The notes beneath the pieces were generated by a model that did no database searches, was not told where the DNA came from, and saw only the letters and a program-made list of their open reading frames with translations. A DNA stretch of 64,000 nucleotides from NCBI GenBank assembly GCA_014378465.1, contig JACMNQ010000033.1:1-64000 (forward strand), written 5' to 3'. Both the position numbers and the translations under genes were made by a program. Each line of letters opens with the position of its first letter. The first letter of the stretch is position 1. Shown here piece by piece: positions 50,683 through 59,778 of this stretch. This DNA is from Oligoflexia bacterium. GTDB taxonomy: Bacteria; Bdellovibrionota; UBA1018.

Positions 50683-52161
50683 ATGAAAATTTCGGAAATT
50701 CATGATGCCTTCGACCAGAAGACTCTCTCCGTGCTGCAAATCACGCAGCAGTACCTCGCTGCCGCTCAGGCCAGCAAGCACAACGCTTTTCTCACGATCT
50801 GTGATCAGCGTGCGCTGGACCAGGCTCGCAAAGCCGACCAGGTTCTTGCCCGCGAAGGGAAAGTCCCGCGCGAAAAACTTCCGCTCTTCGGCATTCCTCT
50901 CGCGATCAAGGATCTTCTGACGATTGAAGGGGTGCGCACCACCTGTGCGTCGAAGATGCTCGAGAATTATGTTCCGCCGTACACTTCGACTGCCGTTGCC
51001 CGCCTCGAAGCCGCGGGCGCGATCACGCTCGGAAAATTGAACATGGACGAGTTCGCCATGGGGGGGTCGAATGAAAATTCCGCTTTCGGCCCTGTCGAGC
51101 ACCCAACTCATCCAGGGTACGTGCCCGGAGGCTCCAGCGGCGGTTCAGCCACCGCGGTCAAAGCAAAGCTCTGTTTTGCATCACTGGGAACCGACACTGG
51201 AGGATCGATTCGACTTCCGGCCAGTTACTGCGGAGTGGTGGGGATGAAGCCCACCTATGGAATGATCAGCCGCTTTGGCCTGGTCGCGTTCGCTTCCTCA
51301 CTCGACCAGGTCGGACCGATGACGGAAACTGTTGAAGACGCGGCACGCCTCCTCGAAGTGATGGCGGGCAACGATCCTCTGGATTCGACCACCACCCCGA
51401 CGAAGAACTTTCCGATTCTGTCTGAGGCCATGAAGGAACCAAACTGGTCCGGACTCCGCATCGGCATCCCGCAGGAATACACTTCGAAAGGTGGACTCAC
51501 TCCTGAAGTCGACCGGGCGATTCAAAAGTCATTGAAGTGGTTCGAAGCCCAGGGCGCGAAACTTGTCCCGGTTTCGTTGCCGCATACGAAGTACGCGGTC
51601 TCGATCTACTACATCGTTGCGGTGAGTGAAGCTTCGAGCAATCTGTCGCGCATGGATGGGGTTCGTTTCGGCGTGAGAAACAAGGATGCCGATCAGGCTC
51701 CGAACCTCGCCGGCTTCTATAAAAAGGTTCGCTCCGGTTTCGGTCCTGAAGTGAAACGCCGGATCATCCTCGGTACCTTTGCGCTTTCGAGCGGTTACTA
51801 TGACGCTTATTACAAGCGCGCCTGCCAGGTCAGGCGTCTGGTGAAAAATGACTTCGATCAGGCCTTCACCCAGTGTGACGTCATCGCCGCTCCGGTTTCA
51901 CAGTCCACCGCTTTCAAGCGCGGTGAGAAACTCAGCGATCCACTCGCCATGTACCTCAATGACATTTTCACCATTCCGGCCAATCTGGCAGGACTTCCGG
52001 CCCTGAGCGTACCCTGTGGTGCGGATTCGAGAGGTCTGTCCATCGGCCTGCAGCTGATGGGACCCCAGTACTCAGACGGCAAGCTCCTTTCAGTCGCACG
52101 GGCTTTCGAAGTCGCGCACTCTGCTGATACGGCGACCGCGCAGTCAGGAGCTCGCTCATGA
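50683..52161 (+). CDS. gatA: Asp/Glu-tRNA amidotransferase subunit A
   Basis: The 492-residue amidase-signature subunit that releases ammonia from glutamine. The Lys-Ser-Ser triad is in place: Lys in LAIKDLLTIEG, the cis-Ser in TDTGGSIRLPAS and the nucleophile context PGGSSGGSATAV. The GatA-specific NMDEFAMGGSNENSAFGP is present. GAGGA lies 6 nt before the ATG. The stop overlaps gatB as ATGA. With gatB it implies that the organism lacks direct AsnRS and/or GlnRS for at least one residue; which one cannot be told here. Confidence 0.97.
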   Translation: MKISEIHDAFDQKTLSVLQITQQYLAAAQASKHNAFLTICDQRALDQARKADQVLAREGKVPREKLPLFGIPLAIKDLLTIEGVRTTCASKMLENYVPPYTSTAVARLEAAGAITLGKLNMDEFAMGGSNENSAFGPVEHPTHPGYVPGGSSGGSATAVKAKLCFASLGTDTGGSIRLPASYCGVVGMKPTYGMISRFGLVAFASSLDQVGPMTETVEDAARLLEVMAGNDPLDSTTTPTKNFPILSEAMKEPNWSGLRIGIPQEYTSKGGLTPEVDRAIQKSLKWFEAQGAKLVPVSLPHTKYAVSIYYIVAVSEASSNLSRMDGVRFGVRNKDADQAPNLAGFYKKVRSGFGPEVKRRIILGTFALSSGYYDAYYKRACQVRRLVKNDFDQAFTQCDVIAAPVSQSTAFKRGEKLSDPLAMYLNDIFTIPANLAGLPALSVPCGADSRGLSIGLQLMGPQYSDGKLLSVARAFEVAHSADTATAQSGARS

Positions 52162-53669
52162 GCCATCAGCATCGTCTGGATACTGGCGCCGAATTTGAAG
52201 CGGTGATCGGCCTCGAAGTGCATTGTCAGCTGGCAACCGAATCCAAGATCTTCTGCAGCTGTCCCGCACGCAGGGTCGAAGGCAAATCGGTTTCCGAAAT
52301 CGCGCCCAACCTGAACAGTTGTCCGATCTGCGCCGCACATCCGGGAACGCTTCCGGTTCTGAACCGCAAAGTCGTCGAGTATGCGATCCGCGCGGGCCTG
52401 GCCACTCACTGCACGATCGCGAAGAACAATGTCTTTGCGCGCAAGAATTATTTCTATCCGGATCTTCCGAAGGGCTATCAGATCAGTCAGTACGACAAGC
52501 CGATCTGCGAGAACGGGTTCATCGAAATCTCAACTGGCTCGGTTCTCCGCAAGATTCCGATCCAGCGCATCCACATGGAAGAGGACGCTGGCAAGTCCGT
52601 GCACTCGGGTTCCTACACGACCGTGAACCTCAACCGCGCAGGAGTCCCTCTGGTCGAAATCGTCAGTGGGCCGGACCTCAGGTCGGCCGAAGAAGCGGGT
52701 GCCTACCTGCGAGCCCTTTATGCGATCGTCACCTACATCGGGATCTGCGACGGCAACCTTCAGGAAGGTAACTTTCGCTGTGATGCCAATGTGAGCGTCA
52801 TGCCGAAAGGCTCCAAGGTTCTGGGTACTCGCGCGGAGATCAAGAACGTCAATTCCTTCAAGTTCGTGGAGAAGGCGATCGAGTACGAAATTGTCCGTCA
52901 GATCAGCGTGATTCAGGGCGGTGGCAAGATCGTGCAGGAAACTCGCACCTATGACGCCGATCAGGACATCACGATCTCCATGCGCTCGAAGGAAGAAGCG
53001 CATGACTACCGTTACTTTCCTGACCCAGACCTCGTCTCCGTCCAGATTGATGACGCCTGGATCGAGCGCGTGCGCAAATCACTTCCGGAACTGCCTGAGC
53101 AGAAGAAGACCCGGTATGTCGAAGAGCTCGGCCTCTCCGTTTACGATGCTGGCGTGCTGACCGGGTCTCAGACCCTGGCGGGTTTCTTCGAGCAGGTGCT
53201 TGAGCTTCTCGAGAAGTCGGGCATCGCCGCGAAGTCGGGCGCAAAGCCGGTGGCCAATCTTCTGACGGGCGAAGTGGCGCGTCGCCTGAATGAAGAGGCG
53301 ATCGAAATCACCCAGAGTTTGCTGAAGCCCGAGCACCTCTCGGACGCTGTGCAACTGCTGCAGAGTGAGGCCCTCTCCAGTACTGGAGCGAAGCAGCTGC
53401 TGTCCATCGCCTGGAAGACGGGCGAAAAAGTTTCGGTCATCGTCAGCCGCGAAGGGCTCACGCAGGTCAGTGATGTCAGTACGCTCGAGCCCGCCATTGA
53501 TCAGGTCATCGCAGCCAATCCCAAGCAGGTGGGCGCATTCCGCGCGGCCCCTGAGGAAAATGCAAAGCTCATCGGATTTTTCGTCGGTCAGGTCATGAAA
53601 GCAACGGGCGGCAAGGCCAATCCCGGAATGCTTCAGGAACTGATCAAAACCAGGTTGCTCAAAGGTTGA
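52158..53669 (+). CDS. gatB: Asp/Glu-tRNA amidotransferase subunit B
   Basis: The 503-residue kinase/tRNA-binding subunit. It opens with the family's FEAVIGLEVHCQLATESKIF, followed by a zinc-binding Cys set (FCSCPA...NSCPICAAHPG). The kinase site has KNYFYPDLPKGYQISQYDKP and HMEEDAGKS. A helical YqeY-like tail for tRNA recognition ends the protein (GQVMKATGGKANPGMLQELI). Its start is coupled to the gatA stop. Length matches the family. Confidence 0.97.
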   Translation: MSHQHRLDTGAEFEAVIGLEVHCQLATESKIFCSCPARRVEGKSVSEIAPNLNSCPICAAHPGTLPVLNRKVVEYAIRAGLATHCTIAKNNVFARKNYFYPDLPKGYQISQYDKPICENGFIEISTGSVLRKIPIQRIHMEEDAGKSVHSGSYTTVNLNRAGVPLVEIVSGPDLRSAEEAGAYLRALYAIVTYIGICDGNLQEGNFRCDANVSVMPKGSKVLGTRAEIKNVNSFKFVEKAIEYEIVRQISVIQGGGKIVQETRTYDADQDITISMRSKEEAHDYRYFPDPDLVSVQIDDAWIERVRKSLPELPEQKKTRYVEELGLSVYDAGVLTGSQTLAGFFEQVLELLEKSGIAAKSGAKPVANLLTGEVARRLNEEAIEITQSLLKPEHLSDAVQLLQSEALSSTGAKQLLSIAWKTGEKVSVIVSREGLTQVSDVSTLEPAIDQVIAANPKQVGAFRAAPEENAKLIGFFVGQVMKATGGKANPGMLQELIKTRLLKG

Positions 53670-53698
53670 GACCGAAAGGTCAATTTGAAGGAGTCCCC

Positions 53699-56158
53699 AT
53701 GTCGAAATTCAAGAAAATCGGAATCGTCATCAGCGTGTTCATCGCGATCTTTCTGCTGGCCGCAGTCATCGTCCCTCTGGTGGTCAATGTGGACCAGTAC
53801 CGTCCCAAGATCGTTCAGAGCGCCAACGAACGCCTGAATGGCAAACTGGAGCTGGGAAAACTTTCCCTCTCGCTCTGGGGGCAGATCCGAATTCAGATCG
53901 AGGGCCTTTCCTTGGCGGACGCGCAGGGCAGAAAAGTGGTCGGAGTGAACGACGCTTTCTTTCATGTCGCCTTCAGTTCGATCTTCAGTGGATCTCCACT
54001 CCTCACGCTCAAGATGGATCAACCGGATCTCGAGATCGTGAAGGACAAGACGGGTAAAATGAACGTCATGACCCTGATGAAGGAATCCCCCGCTCAAACG
54101 CCGGCGGGAACTCCTTCCGCCGGAGCACCCTCCGCTCCGAGCGAGCCGATGAATATTCCGGCAATCGCCACTCGCACTCGTCTGGGAGTCGAAATGACTC
54201 ACGCGAAAGTGACCTACAAGGACGAGCTTTCTGGCATGAATACTTCCTTCAAGGATCTCAACATGGTCCTGAAGGACATTTCCCTCAGCCGTCCCACCGA
54301 AATTGCAATCTGGGGTGAAATGGATACGACCTTGGGCAAGACCCTGTCGGTCAAAGGACCCATCCGGATTGACGGTCAGGCGCAGCCGACTTTGGCTGAC
54401 GGAAAATTTCAGAAGGCCACTCTCCAGTTCAAAGCGAACGCGGATGATCTCGAAATCATCTCGGGCACCCTTTTCCACAAGAAAAAGGGGATTCCGGCTC
54501 ACGTCGAAGGAACTTTCGAATCCACGCCCGATGTCGCGACGATCAAGAGTCTGATCACGAAGTTTCACAATGCTGAAGTTTCCGTATCTGGACAGATCTC
54601 GCAGCTCGGTGCTCCAGCCTCGGCCGCAGGTGTGAAGCCGAGCCCGGTGGTGCAGCTTCTGATCAAGTCCAATGAGATTGAACTCAAGCCCTGGTCTGAT
54701 CTCGTTCCGATGCTCAAGGAATATGAACTCGGAGGCACGGCCGGTTTCAACGCGAACGTCGAAGGTCCAGCCGACAAGCTGGGCTACCAGGCTGATCTCG
54801 CCGTCAAGGCACTCACTGCGAAGTCCGTCTACCTCAAGACCGAGCCCCGCATGGACGCTTCGGTTCATGTCGTCACGGACAAGATCGAAAAAATGCTCCT
54901 GACGATGAAAGCTCCGGGCAACGATCTCAAGATCGAAGGCTCGCTGGTCTCTTTCACTCAGCCCAAGGCGAACTTTCAAGTCACGTCGACCGGGATGGAT
55001 CTGGATGAAATGATCAATTTGCCTCCCTTGGGTGCCAAAGCCAAAGTGAAGCATTCGGCCGCCACGGCGGATCAACAGACTCCGGGCAACGCCGGAGGCA
55101 CGGTGGGAGCTTTTGCTGCTGAAGAAAATTATGATGCTCTCCTGCAGCCCCTGCGTGAGAACAAGCTGGCCGTGGCAACCACCGCCAACGTTGGCCTGAA
55201 CCTCGCTTTCATCAAGGTCTACGGGATCAAGATGTCCGAAATCAACTCCAAGCTTTCGATGAGTGATCTGGTCGCCACGATCAACTCCTTCGGAATGAAG
55301 GTCTGGGGGGGTACTCTAGGTGCCAACATGTCGATGGATCTGAAGCCGAAGGCTCCGACTTACCGTTTCGCCGCCGCGGTCTCCGGTCTTGATCTGAAGC
55401 AGGCGGTCGCTTCTCAGATGCAGTTGCTGAAGGACACGGTTCTGGGCACTGCTGCCTTCAAGATGGAAGGTTCAGGCGTGAGTTTCAATCCCACTCCAGC
55501 GAAATCCAATCTCAATGCCAAAGGAAACATGAAGATCGAAAAAGCCACATTCGCGACGATTGATGTCGGCAAGATGGCGACGGACGCAGTCAACAAGGCG
55601 ATTGACCGGGTGGCTGAGAAAATTCCGGCGGTCAAAGGCAAAGGAGTGAAGGGCCTTCCGGGCGGAGCATCCCGCTACGAAGTGATCTCTTCAGATTTCA
55701 CGATCGCGGGTGGAAAGTTCTCCGCACCGAATTTCATCGCTCGCGCCGAGAAGAACGCCGGCATCGACCTGAACGGAAACACGACAGTCGGGATGGTGGA
55801 TTACTCTCTCAAGGCTGCCTGGGAACTGGTCGACACTTACAATCTGACTCATGCACGTGACATCTCGGTCAGTCAGAATGGCGTGAATGTCGAGCATCTG
55901 CTTGCGGAGAAGGATAAGCCTGTACGCTTTCCAGTCGAAGTGGGCTGTACGGTGACCGCACCCTGCTACTCCTACACGCAGGTGCCTGAGTTTCTCGCGA
56001 AAGTGGCGTTCAACAACGCGACGGGAGCAGTGACCGGGAAAGCCAAGGCCGAAGTTCAGAAACGCACGCAGCAGAAGGTCGAAGAACTGTCCAGGAAAGC
56101 ACCGGCTCCGGTTCAGAATGCGATCAAGGGTCTCGGAAAGAAGCTTTTCGGAGGCTGA
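53699..56158 (+). CDS. AsmA family protein
   Basis: An 819-residue AsmA-like protein anchored by one N-terminal helix (about residues 7-27), with a long periplasmic beta-rich body. Typical AsmA features are VDQYRPKIVQSANERLNGKL-LGKLSLSLWG near the start and the conserved C-terminal SRYEVISSDFTIAGGKF...VDYSLKAAW. AsmA-like proteins bridge inner and outer membranes and are linked to phospholipid transport. The ATG at 53699 has AAGGAG 5 nt upstream; an in-frame ATG 33 nt earlier lacks it. It follows gatB by 29 nt and is probably cotranscribed. Confidence 0.9.
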   Translation: MSKFKKIGIVISVFIAIFLLAAVIVPLVVNVDQYRPKIVQSANERLNGKLELGKLSLSLWGQIRIQIEGLSLADAQGRKVVGVNDAFFHVAFSSIFSGSPLLTLKMDQPDLEIVKDKTGKMNVMTLMKESPAQTPAGTPSAGAPSAPSEPMNIPAIATRTRLGVEMTHAKVTYKDELSGMNTSFKDLNMVLKDISLSRPTEIAIWGEMDTTLGKTLSVKGPIRIDGQAQPTLADGKFQKATLQFKANADDLEIISGTLFHKKKGIPAHVEGTFESTPDVATIKSLITKFHNAEVSVSGQISQLGAPASAAGVKPSPVVQLLIKSNEIELKPWSDLVPMLKEYELGGTAGFNANVEGPADKLGYQADLAVKALTAKSVYLKTEPRMDASVHVVTDKIEKMLLTMKAPGNDLKIEGSLVSFTQPKANFQVTSTGMDLDEMINLPPLGAKAKVKHSAATADQQTPGNAGGTVGAFAAEENYDALLQPLRENKLAVATTANVGLNLAFIKVYGIKMSEINSKLSMSDLVATINSFGMKVWGGTLGANMSMDLKPKAPTYRFAAAVSGLDLKQAVASQMQLLKDTVLGTAAFKMEGSGVSFNPTPAKSNLNAKGNMKIEKATFATIDVGKMATDAVNKAIDRVAEKIPAVKGKGVKGLPGGASRYEVISSDFTIAGGKFSAPNFIARAEKNAGIDLNGNTTVGMVDYSLKAAWELVDTYNLTHARDISVSQNGVNVEHLLAEKDKPVRFPVEVGCTVTAPCYSYTQVPEFLAKVAFNNATGAVTGKAKAEVQKRTQQKVEELSRKAPAPVQNAIKGLGKKLFGG

Positions 56159-56180
56159 TTCACGCCTGCTCAGGTGAATC
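56157..56180. repeat. Intercistronic hairpin
   Basis: GATTCA...TGAATC with inner CCTG/CAGG forms a stable hairpin directly at the AsmA gene stop. No T tract follows, so it may protect the mRNA 3' end or attenuate transcription before the lipoprotein gene. Confidence 0.4.
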
Positions 56181-56220
56181 TCCAGTCGAGGAAGATTCAG
56201 CATATTCAAAAGGAAAGATC

Positions 56221-56715
56221 ATGAAAATCACAACGACTCGGACATTAAATCGTACATTGAATCGGATAGGGGCGTCTCTGATTCCCGCGCTCGTGGTGAC
56301 AATCACGCTCGGTGCCTGCTCGCACGAAAAGACGATGAACCGCGCGAAGGAAACGGCAGCCCGCTACTGGCAGGACAAGGCTTATCCTGGCAAGTCCTAT
56401 GACGTGCAGGTGACGGAGGCCACGAAAGCCGATGATGGCACTTACCGGGTCAAGGGGATTGTGGACGGTGAAACCCGGGTCGGAAGTTTCAATCCGGACA
56501 CCGAAAATTTCTCGGAAGGGTACTACGCTCTTTCTCACGAGAAGACCAAGCACATCGCTGAACTTGAACAGGAGTCCAAGTACTGGAAAGAGAAGGCCGA
56601 GAGCCTCGAAAAGGAAAATTACAAACTCAAGGTGCGTCTGAACATGGCTCAGGGAAAGAAGACGCTTCCCGGTGATGATGGCGATGAAGATTCGGCTGCT
56701 CCCGCAAAAAAGTGA
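56221..56715 (+). CDS. Lipoprotein with a C-terminal coiled coil
   Basis: A 164-residue protein with a lipoprotein signal (lipobox LGAC, Cys33), a central domain of mixed strands (DVQVTEATKADDGTYRVKGI) and a C-terminal coiled coil (IAELEQESKYWKEKAESLEK). The acidic tail ends KK. A ribosome site AAAGGA precedes the ATG. No family was recognised. It lies between AsmA and Ppx/GppA genes in the same direction with short gaps, likely one operon. Confidence 0.82.
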   Translation: MKITTTRTLNRTLNRIGASLIPALVVTITLGACSHEKTMNRAKETAARYWQDKAYPGKSYDVQVTEATKADDGTYRVKGIVDGETRVGSFNPDTENFSEGYYALSHEKTKHIAELEQESKYWKEKAESLEKENYKLKVRLNMAQGKKTLPGDDGDEDSAAPAKK

Positions 56716-56727
56716 AAAGGATGATTC

Positions 56728-57639
56728 ATGCTTCGTGCTTCAATTGATCTCGGCACCAATACCTGCCTTCTGCTTCTTTCGGACTGGGATGAAAAATCTC
56801 GTCAGGTGACTCGGACGGTAAGTGATCACTCCACCGTGGTACGCCTGGGGCAGGGCGTGGACCGAGACCGCGAACTCCATCCTGACGCAGTCGCAAGGAC
56901 CCTGGCGTGTCTCAAGTCGTACTCGGACAAAGTCAAAGCTGTGGGCCTGAAGCCCGAGCAGGCACTCTGTGTGGCGACGTCTCAGGCACGTGACGCTCGC
57001 AACGGCACTGAGTTCTTCTCCCGGGTCAAAGCCGAAACCGGTTTCGAGTTTCAGACGATCACCGGCGATCAGGAAGCGCAGTTCACTTTTCTCGGCGGAC
57101 TCCTGCCCGGGATGAAGCCCGAGGATCATTCCGTGGTCGATATCGGCGGCGGCAGCACCGAACTCATGAGCAGTGCCGGGGGCCTCAGCATCGATGTCGG
57201 CTCCGTGCGGATGACCGAGCGTTTTCTGAAGAGTGACCCCGTCACGGATGAAGAATTCTGGGCCTGTCAGGACTCGATCGACGAACTTCTGTCCAAGGCG
57301 GTCCATTGGCGCGAAACGACTCCGGCAAAGTCGCAGTTGGTTGCAGTCGCTGGAACCGCCACCACCCTGGCAGCCTGGCACGCTGAGCTCACGCAGTTTG
57401 ATGCGACCCGGATCGATCAAGTCGTCCTCACTCGCGGCGACGTCCACCGCATGGTGGAGGAACTCAAGTGGCGTACCGTCGCCGAACGAAAAGAAATCAC
57501 CGGCATCGAGGAAGGGCGCGCGGACGTTCTTCTGGCTGGATCACTGATCCTCTGGCGTGCGATGGAGCTGCTTCACTTCAAAGAGTGCCATGTGAGCAGT
57601 CGGGGACTTCGATACGGGATTCTGAATCTTGGGGAGTAG
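56728..57639 (+). CDS. Ppx/GppA family phosphatase
   Basis: A 303-residue exopolyphosphatase/guanosine pentaphosphate phosphatase-like protein of the ASKHA fold. The two nucleotide-site motifs are SIDLGTNTCLLLL (residues 5-17) and VVDIGGGSTELM (near 138), with the catalytic Glu in TGDQEAQFTFLG. It has only the core domain and lacks the C-terminal HD-like half of E. coli Ppx, as many proteobacterial homologues do. Whether it hydrolyses polyphosphate or pppGpp cannot be decided. AAAAGGA precedes the ATG. Confidence 0.92.
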   Translation: MLRASIDLGTNTCLLLLSDWDEKSRQVTRTVSDHSTVVRLGQGVDRDRELHPDAVARTLACLKSYSDKVKAVGLKPEQALCVATSQARDARNGTEFFSRVKAETGFEFQTITGDQEAQFTFLGGLLPGMKPEDHSVVDIGGGSTELMSSAGGLSIDVGSVRMTERFLKSDPVTDEEFWACQDSIDELLSKAVHWRETTPAKSQLVAVAGTATTLAAWHAELTQFDATRIDQVVLTRGDVHRMVEELKWRTVAERKEITGIEEGRADVLLAGSLILWRAMELLHFKECHVSSRGLRYGILNLGE

Positions 57640-57746
57640 GTAAGAATCCCATCTAATCCCATCATCAATCGTTAGACTCCTTCGAGCGCATTCTCCCGCC
57701 AGAAGCGTAGTTTGCATGAATCGGGCAATGCCCAGAAGGAATGCAT

Positions 57747-58199
57747 ATGAAAATGATGATGAACGTTCTCTCGATGTCTGTGTTGGCTGCAGTTTCCGGT
57801 TCCACCGCCTTTTCCGCTGATCTGAGTCCATTGACCACGGTGAAGATCTCGGCAGGCTCCATCCTGGCCAATGAAAAGGGGATGACGGTCTATATTTTTG
57901 ACAAGGACGCACGCGGACTTTCGGTCTGCTACGACGGCTGCGCGAAAGCCTGGCCTCCGGTCTTCGTCGCCGCAGATCTACAAGTGTCCGCACCTCTGAC
58001 GATCCAGGCCCGCCGTGACGGGGCTCATCAACTGGTGCTGAACGGAAGCCCCCTCTATCTCTATGCGAACGATCAGAAGACCACTGACACGAACGGCGAC
58101 GGACTCGGCGGCATCTGGCACATCATTTCGGCACCGGCTTCCGCAACTTTCGTGGATCCCGCATCATCCGATATTTCTGACGTCGCCGATTTTCAATAA
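57747..58199 (+). CDS. COG4315-type secreted repeat protein
   Basis: A 150-residue exported protein with a signal peptide ending TAFSA. The mature part has the family pattern of COG4315 (secreted repeat of unknown function): an LANEKGMTVYIFDKDARGLS block with Y-[FI]-x-D, a CYDGCAKAWPP disulfide-type block, and the second block NGSPLYLYANDQKTTDTNGD. It ends with GGIWHII. These proteins occur widely and have no established role. The ATG at 57747 is favoured because AAGGA lies 6 nt upstream; the ATG at 57741 would be too close to it. It is convergent with the broken acetyltransferase and overlaps its end by 7 nt. Confidence 0.88.
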   Translation: MKMMMNVLSMSVLAAVSGSTAFSADLSPLTTVKISAGSILANEKGMTVYIFDKDARGLSVCYDGCAKAWPPVFVAADLQVSAPLTIQARRDGAHQLVLNGSPLYLYANDQKTTDTNGDGLGGIWHIISAPASATFVDPASSDISDVADFQ

Positions 58200-58794
58200 A
58201 TGAACTGACAGTTCCTTGAATCCGCGATCCGGCGATAGCCGATCTTCTGATAGATCGAATTGGATGTCGGATTGTTGAGATCGGTATGCAGAACGCAGAA
58301 CTTCTTGCCTCGATGGAGTCCTTCCTGACTGACTGCCGCAACCAGGCGCATCGCATGGCCCTGTTTGCGGCGGGCCGGCGGAGTGTAGACCCCATTCACC
58401 GTGATGGTGTTGCGAGTGGGTCTGGCAAGAGAGGCCATCGCGACCGGGCTGCCCCCGAAATCCCAGAGAAAGGTTCGCATTTCATTCACGCGCAGTTCGC
58501 TCGCCCGAGTTGCCTCTTCAGTGGAATAGGGCTCAAACGGGAGGGCCTCCCGGTGAAACTCAAGACTCCACTTCGCCACAAGTTCAATGTCCCGACTTTC
58601 CATCACCCGCCATGAGTCGTGCCTGCAGCGGAGTCTGACGGGACATGCGCCAAGTATGCCTTTTCCGGGGCAGGGGAGTTCGCCTGCTGCTCCAGGGTTC
58701 CGGGCAGGACACTGTTTCCGCTCTCCCTCGCTTCGGGAGAAGGACGTAACTCCTTCAAAAAAAGAGAGGCATCCGTATGAATCTTCAATTTCAT
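58193..58794 (-). pseudogene. Disrupted GNAT acetyltransferase gene
   Basis: Two fragments of one acetyltransferase lie in different frames. The N-terminal piece (58794-58603, 63 codons) has the family opening MKLKIHTDASLFL...EARESGNSVL and stops at THGG. The C-terminal piece (58606-58193, 137 codons from a GTG) has RDIELVAKWSLEF, the acetyl-CoA site VYTPPARRKQGHAMRLVA, and HTDLNNPTSNSIYQKIGY. In intact relatives of about 270 residues roughly 80-100 residues lie between these segments, so a deletion plus frameshift is inferred. The C-terminal piece retains a full acetyl-CoA fold and might still be made, but the substrate-side N-domain is gone. Confidence 0.7.
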
Positions 58795-58841
58795 GTCCGA
58801 TGCCTCCTCAGAATTTTTCAGTTGAAATTGAAAGTGCGATC

Positions 58842-59093
58842 TCAGAAGCCGAGTTCGGCTCTCAGATTCCGTGCAAGCTCCGGATCGCGTTGCCCGAGGC
58901 GGCGCAGAAGGGAGTCGCGAAACTGCGGGTCAGCGATGCGGAGCATCTCCAAAACCTGGTCAAAGCCGTCGACTTTGATCGTCGCTTCCTCGGAGGGCGC
59001 GGACGGCGCAGAAAGGTTGCCATTCCGTTGATCCGAAGGGTGTTGCGGATTGCGTCTGTTCTGACCAGATTCGGTTCTTGTATTGTAATTCAT
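58842..59093 (-). CDS. Small protein with a FliG-like C-terminal segment
   Basis: An 83-residue protein. The first 37 residues are polar and probably disordered. The last 45 read DQVLEMLRIADPQFRDSLLR then LGQRDPELARNLRAEL, which resembles the repeating helical units of the FliG middle/C-terminal domain (DPELAxxIR motif). It starts as ATGA over the stop of a coiled-coil gene, so the two form a coupled pair. No flagellar genes are nearby. Real gene likely; the FliG relation is a motif-level impression. Confidence 0.68.
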   Translation of the reverse strand: MNYNTRTESGQNRRNPQHPSDQRNGNLSAPSAPSEEATIKVDGFDQVLEMLRIADPQFRDSLLRRLGQRDPELARNLRAELGF

Positions 59094-59551
59094 GCTTTGG
59101 AGATCTCCTTTTCTCGCTTGGCACTGTTTCGTTCAGCTTTCTTCTCTTGTTCGTGAAGACTCTCCGCAGTCGCCTGCATCTGTTTTCGAATCGACTCAAG
59201 CTGCATCTCGCTGTTCTTTTTGTATTCCGCGATGCGCTGCTGATAGGACGTCTTCACCTTCGTGAGTTCGTCTTCTCCCGCCTTTTTTTCCGCCCCCACA
59301 CGCTCTTCGTTTCTTGAACGGACATCGTGCAGGTGCTGTTCAAGATTCTCAGCTTCCTGAGAGATTTGAACGTCATACCCATTCTTCAGAGTTTCCAATT
59401 GCTGGGTATGATTCTCGAGCGTTCGAGTCACTTCCACGGAGTTGTGCTCCTGGATCTCGCGGACTTCGTTTTCATGGCGATTCTGCAACTGAGATCTGGC
59501 ATTCCTCAATCGGATCTCGTCACTTTGAATTGATGAACCCACATCAGGCAT
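59090..59551 (-). CDS. Coiled-coil protein of unknown function
   Basis: A 153-residue highly charged protein predicted to be one long helix from about residue 12 to the end (heptad-like ENEVREIQEHNSVEVTRTLE, AESLHEQEKKAERNSAKREK). No signal peptide or membrane helix. An AGAGGGG ribosome site lies 7 nt before the ATG at 59551. It is coupled to the FliG-like small protein. The shape recalls FliJ/FliH-type export chaperones, but no specific motif supports that. Confidence 0.7.
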   Translation of the reverse strand: MPDVGSSIQSDEIRLRNARSQLQNRHENEVREIQEHNSVEVTRTLENHTQQLETLKNGYDVQISQEAENLEQHLHDVRSRNEERVGAEKKAGEDELTKVKTSYQQRIAEYKKNSEMQLESIRKQMQATAESLHEQEKKAERNSAKREKEISKA

Positions 59552-59778
59552 TCCATTGCCCCTCTGTTTTCAAGTATGCCCGAAACCGGTGAAGGGAAGC
59601 AAACGGGCAGAATTTTCCCGGTCATGAAACAGCTTCCAATCCGCTCCCAGCAAGGGGTGCTCCTTTTGCCGCAGGATGGAAATCCGTTCACACTCTCAGT
59701 CAAAATTCTGACGCCGTTCAAGTCGCTCGCCGCTTCTTCAATTTCCAAATCCTTCAGACTTCAAGTACGATCACACAC

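Noticed and set aside
53633..55075. 480-codon minus-strand frame across gatB end and the AsmA gene
   Set aside because: It is antisense to two well-supported genes, and the composition reflects mirrored codon bias.
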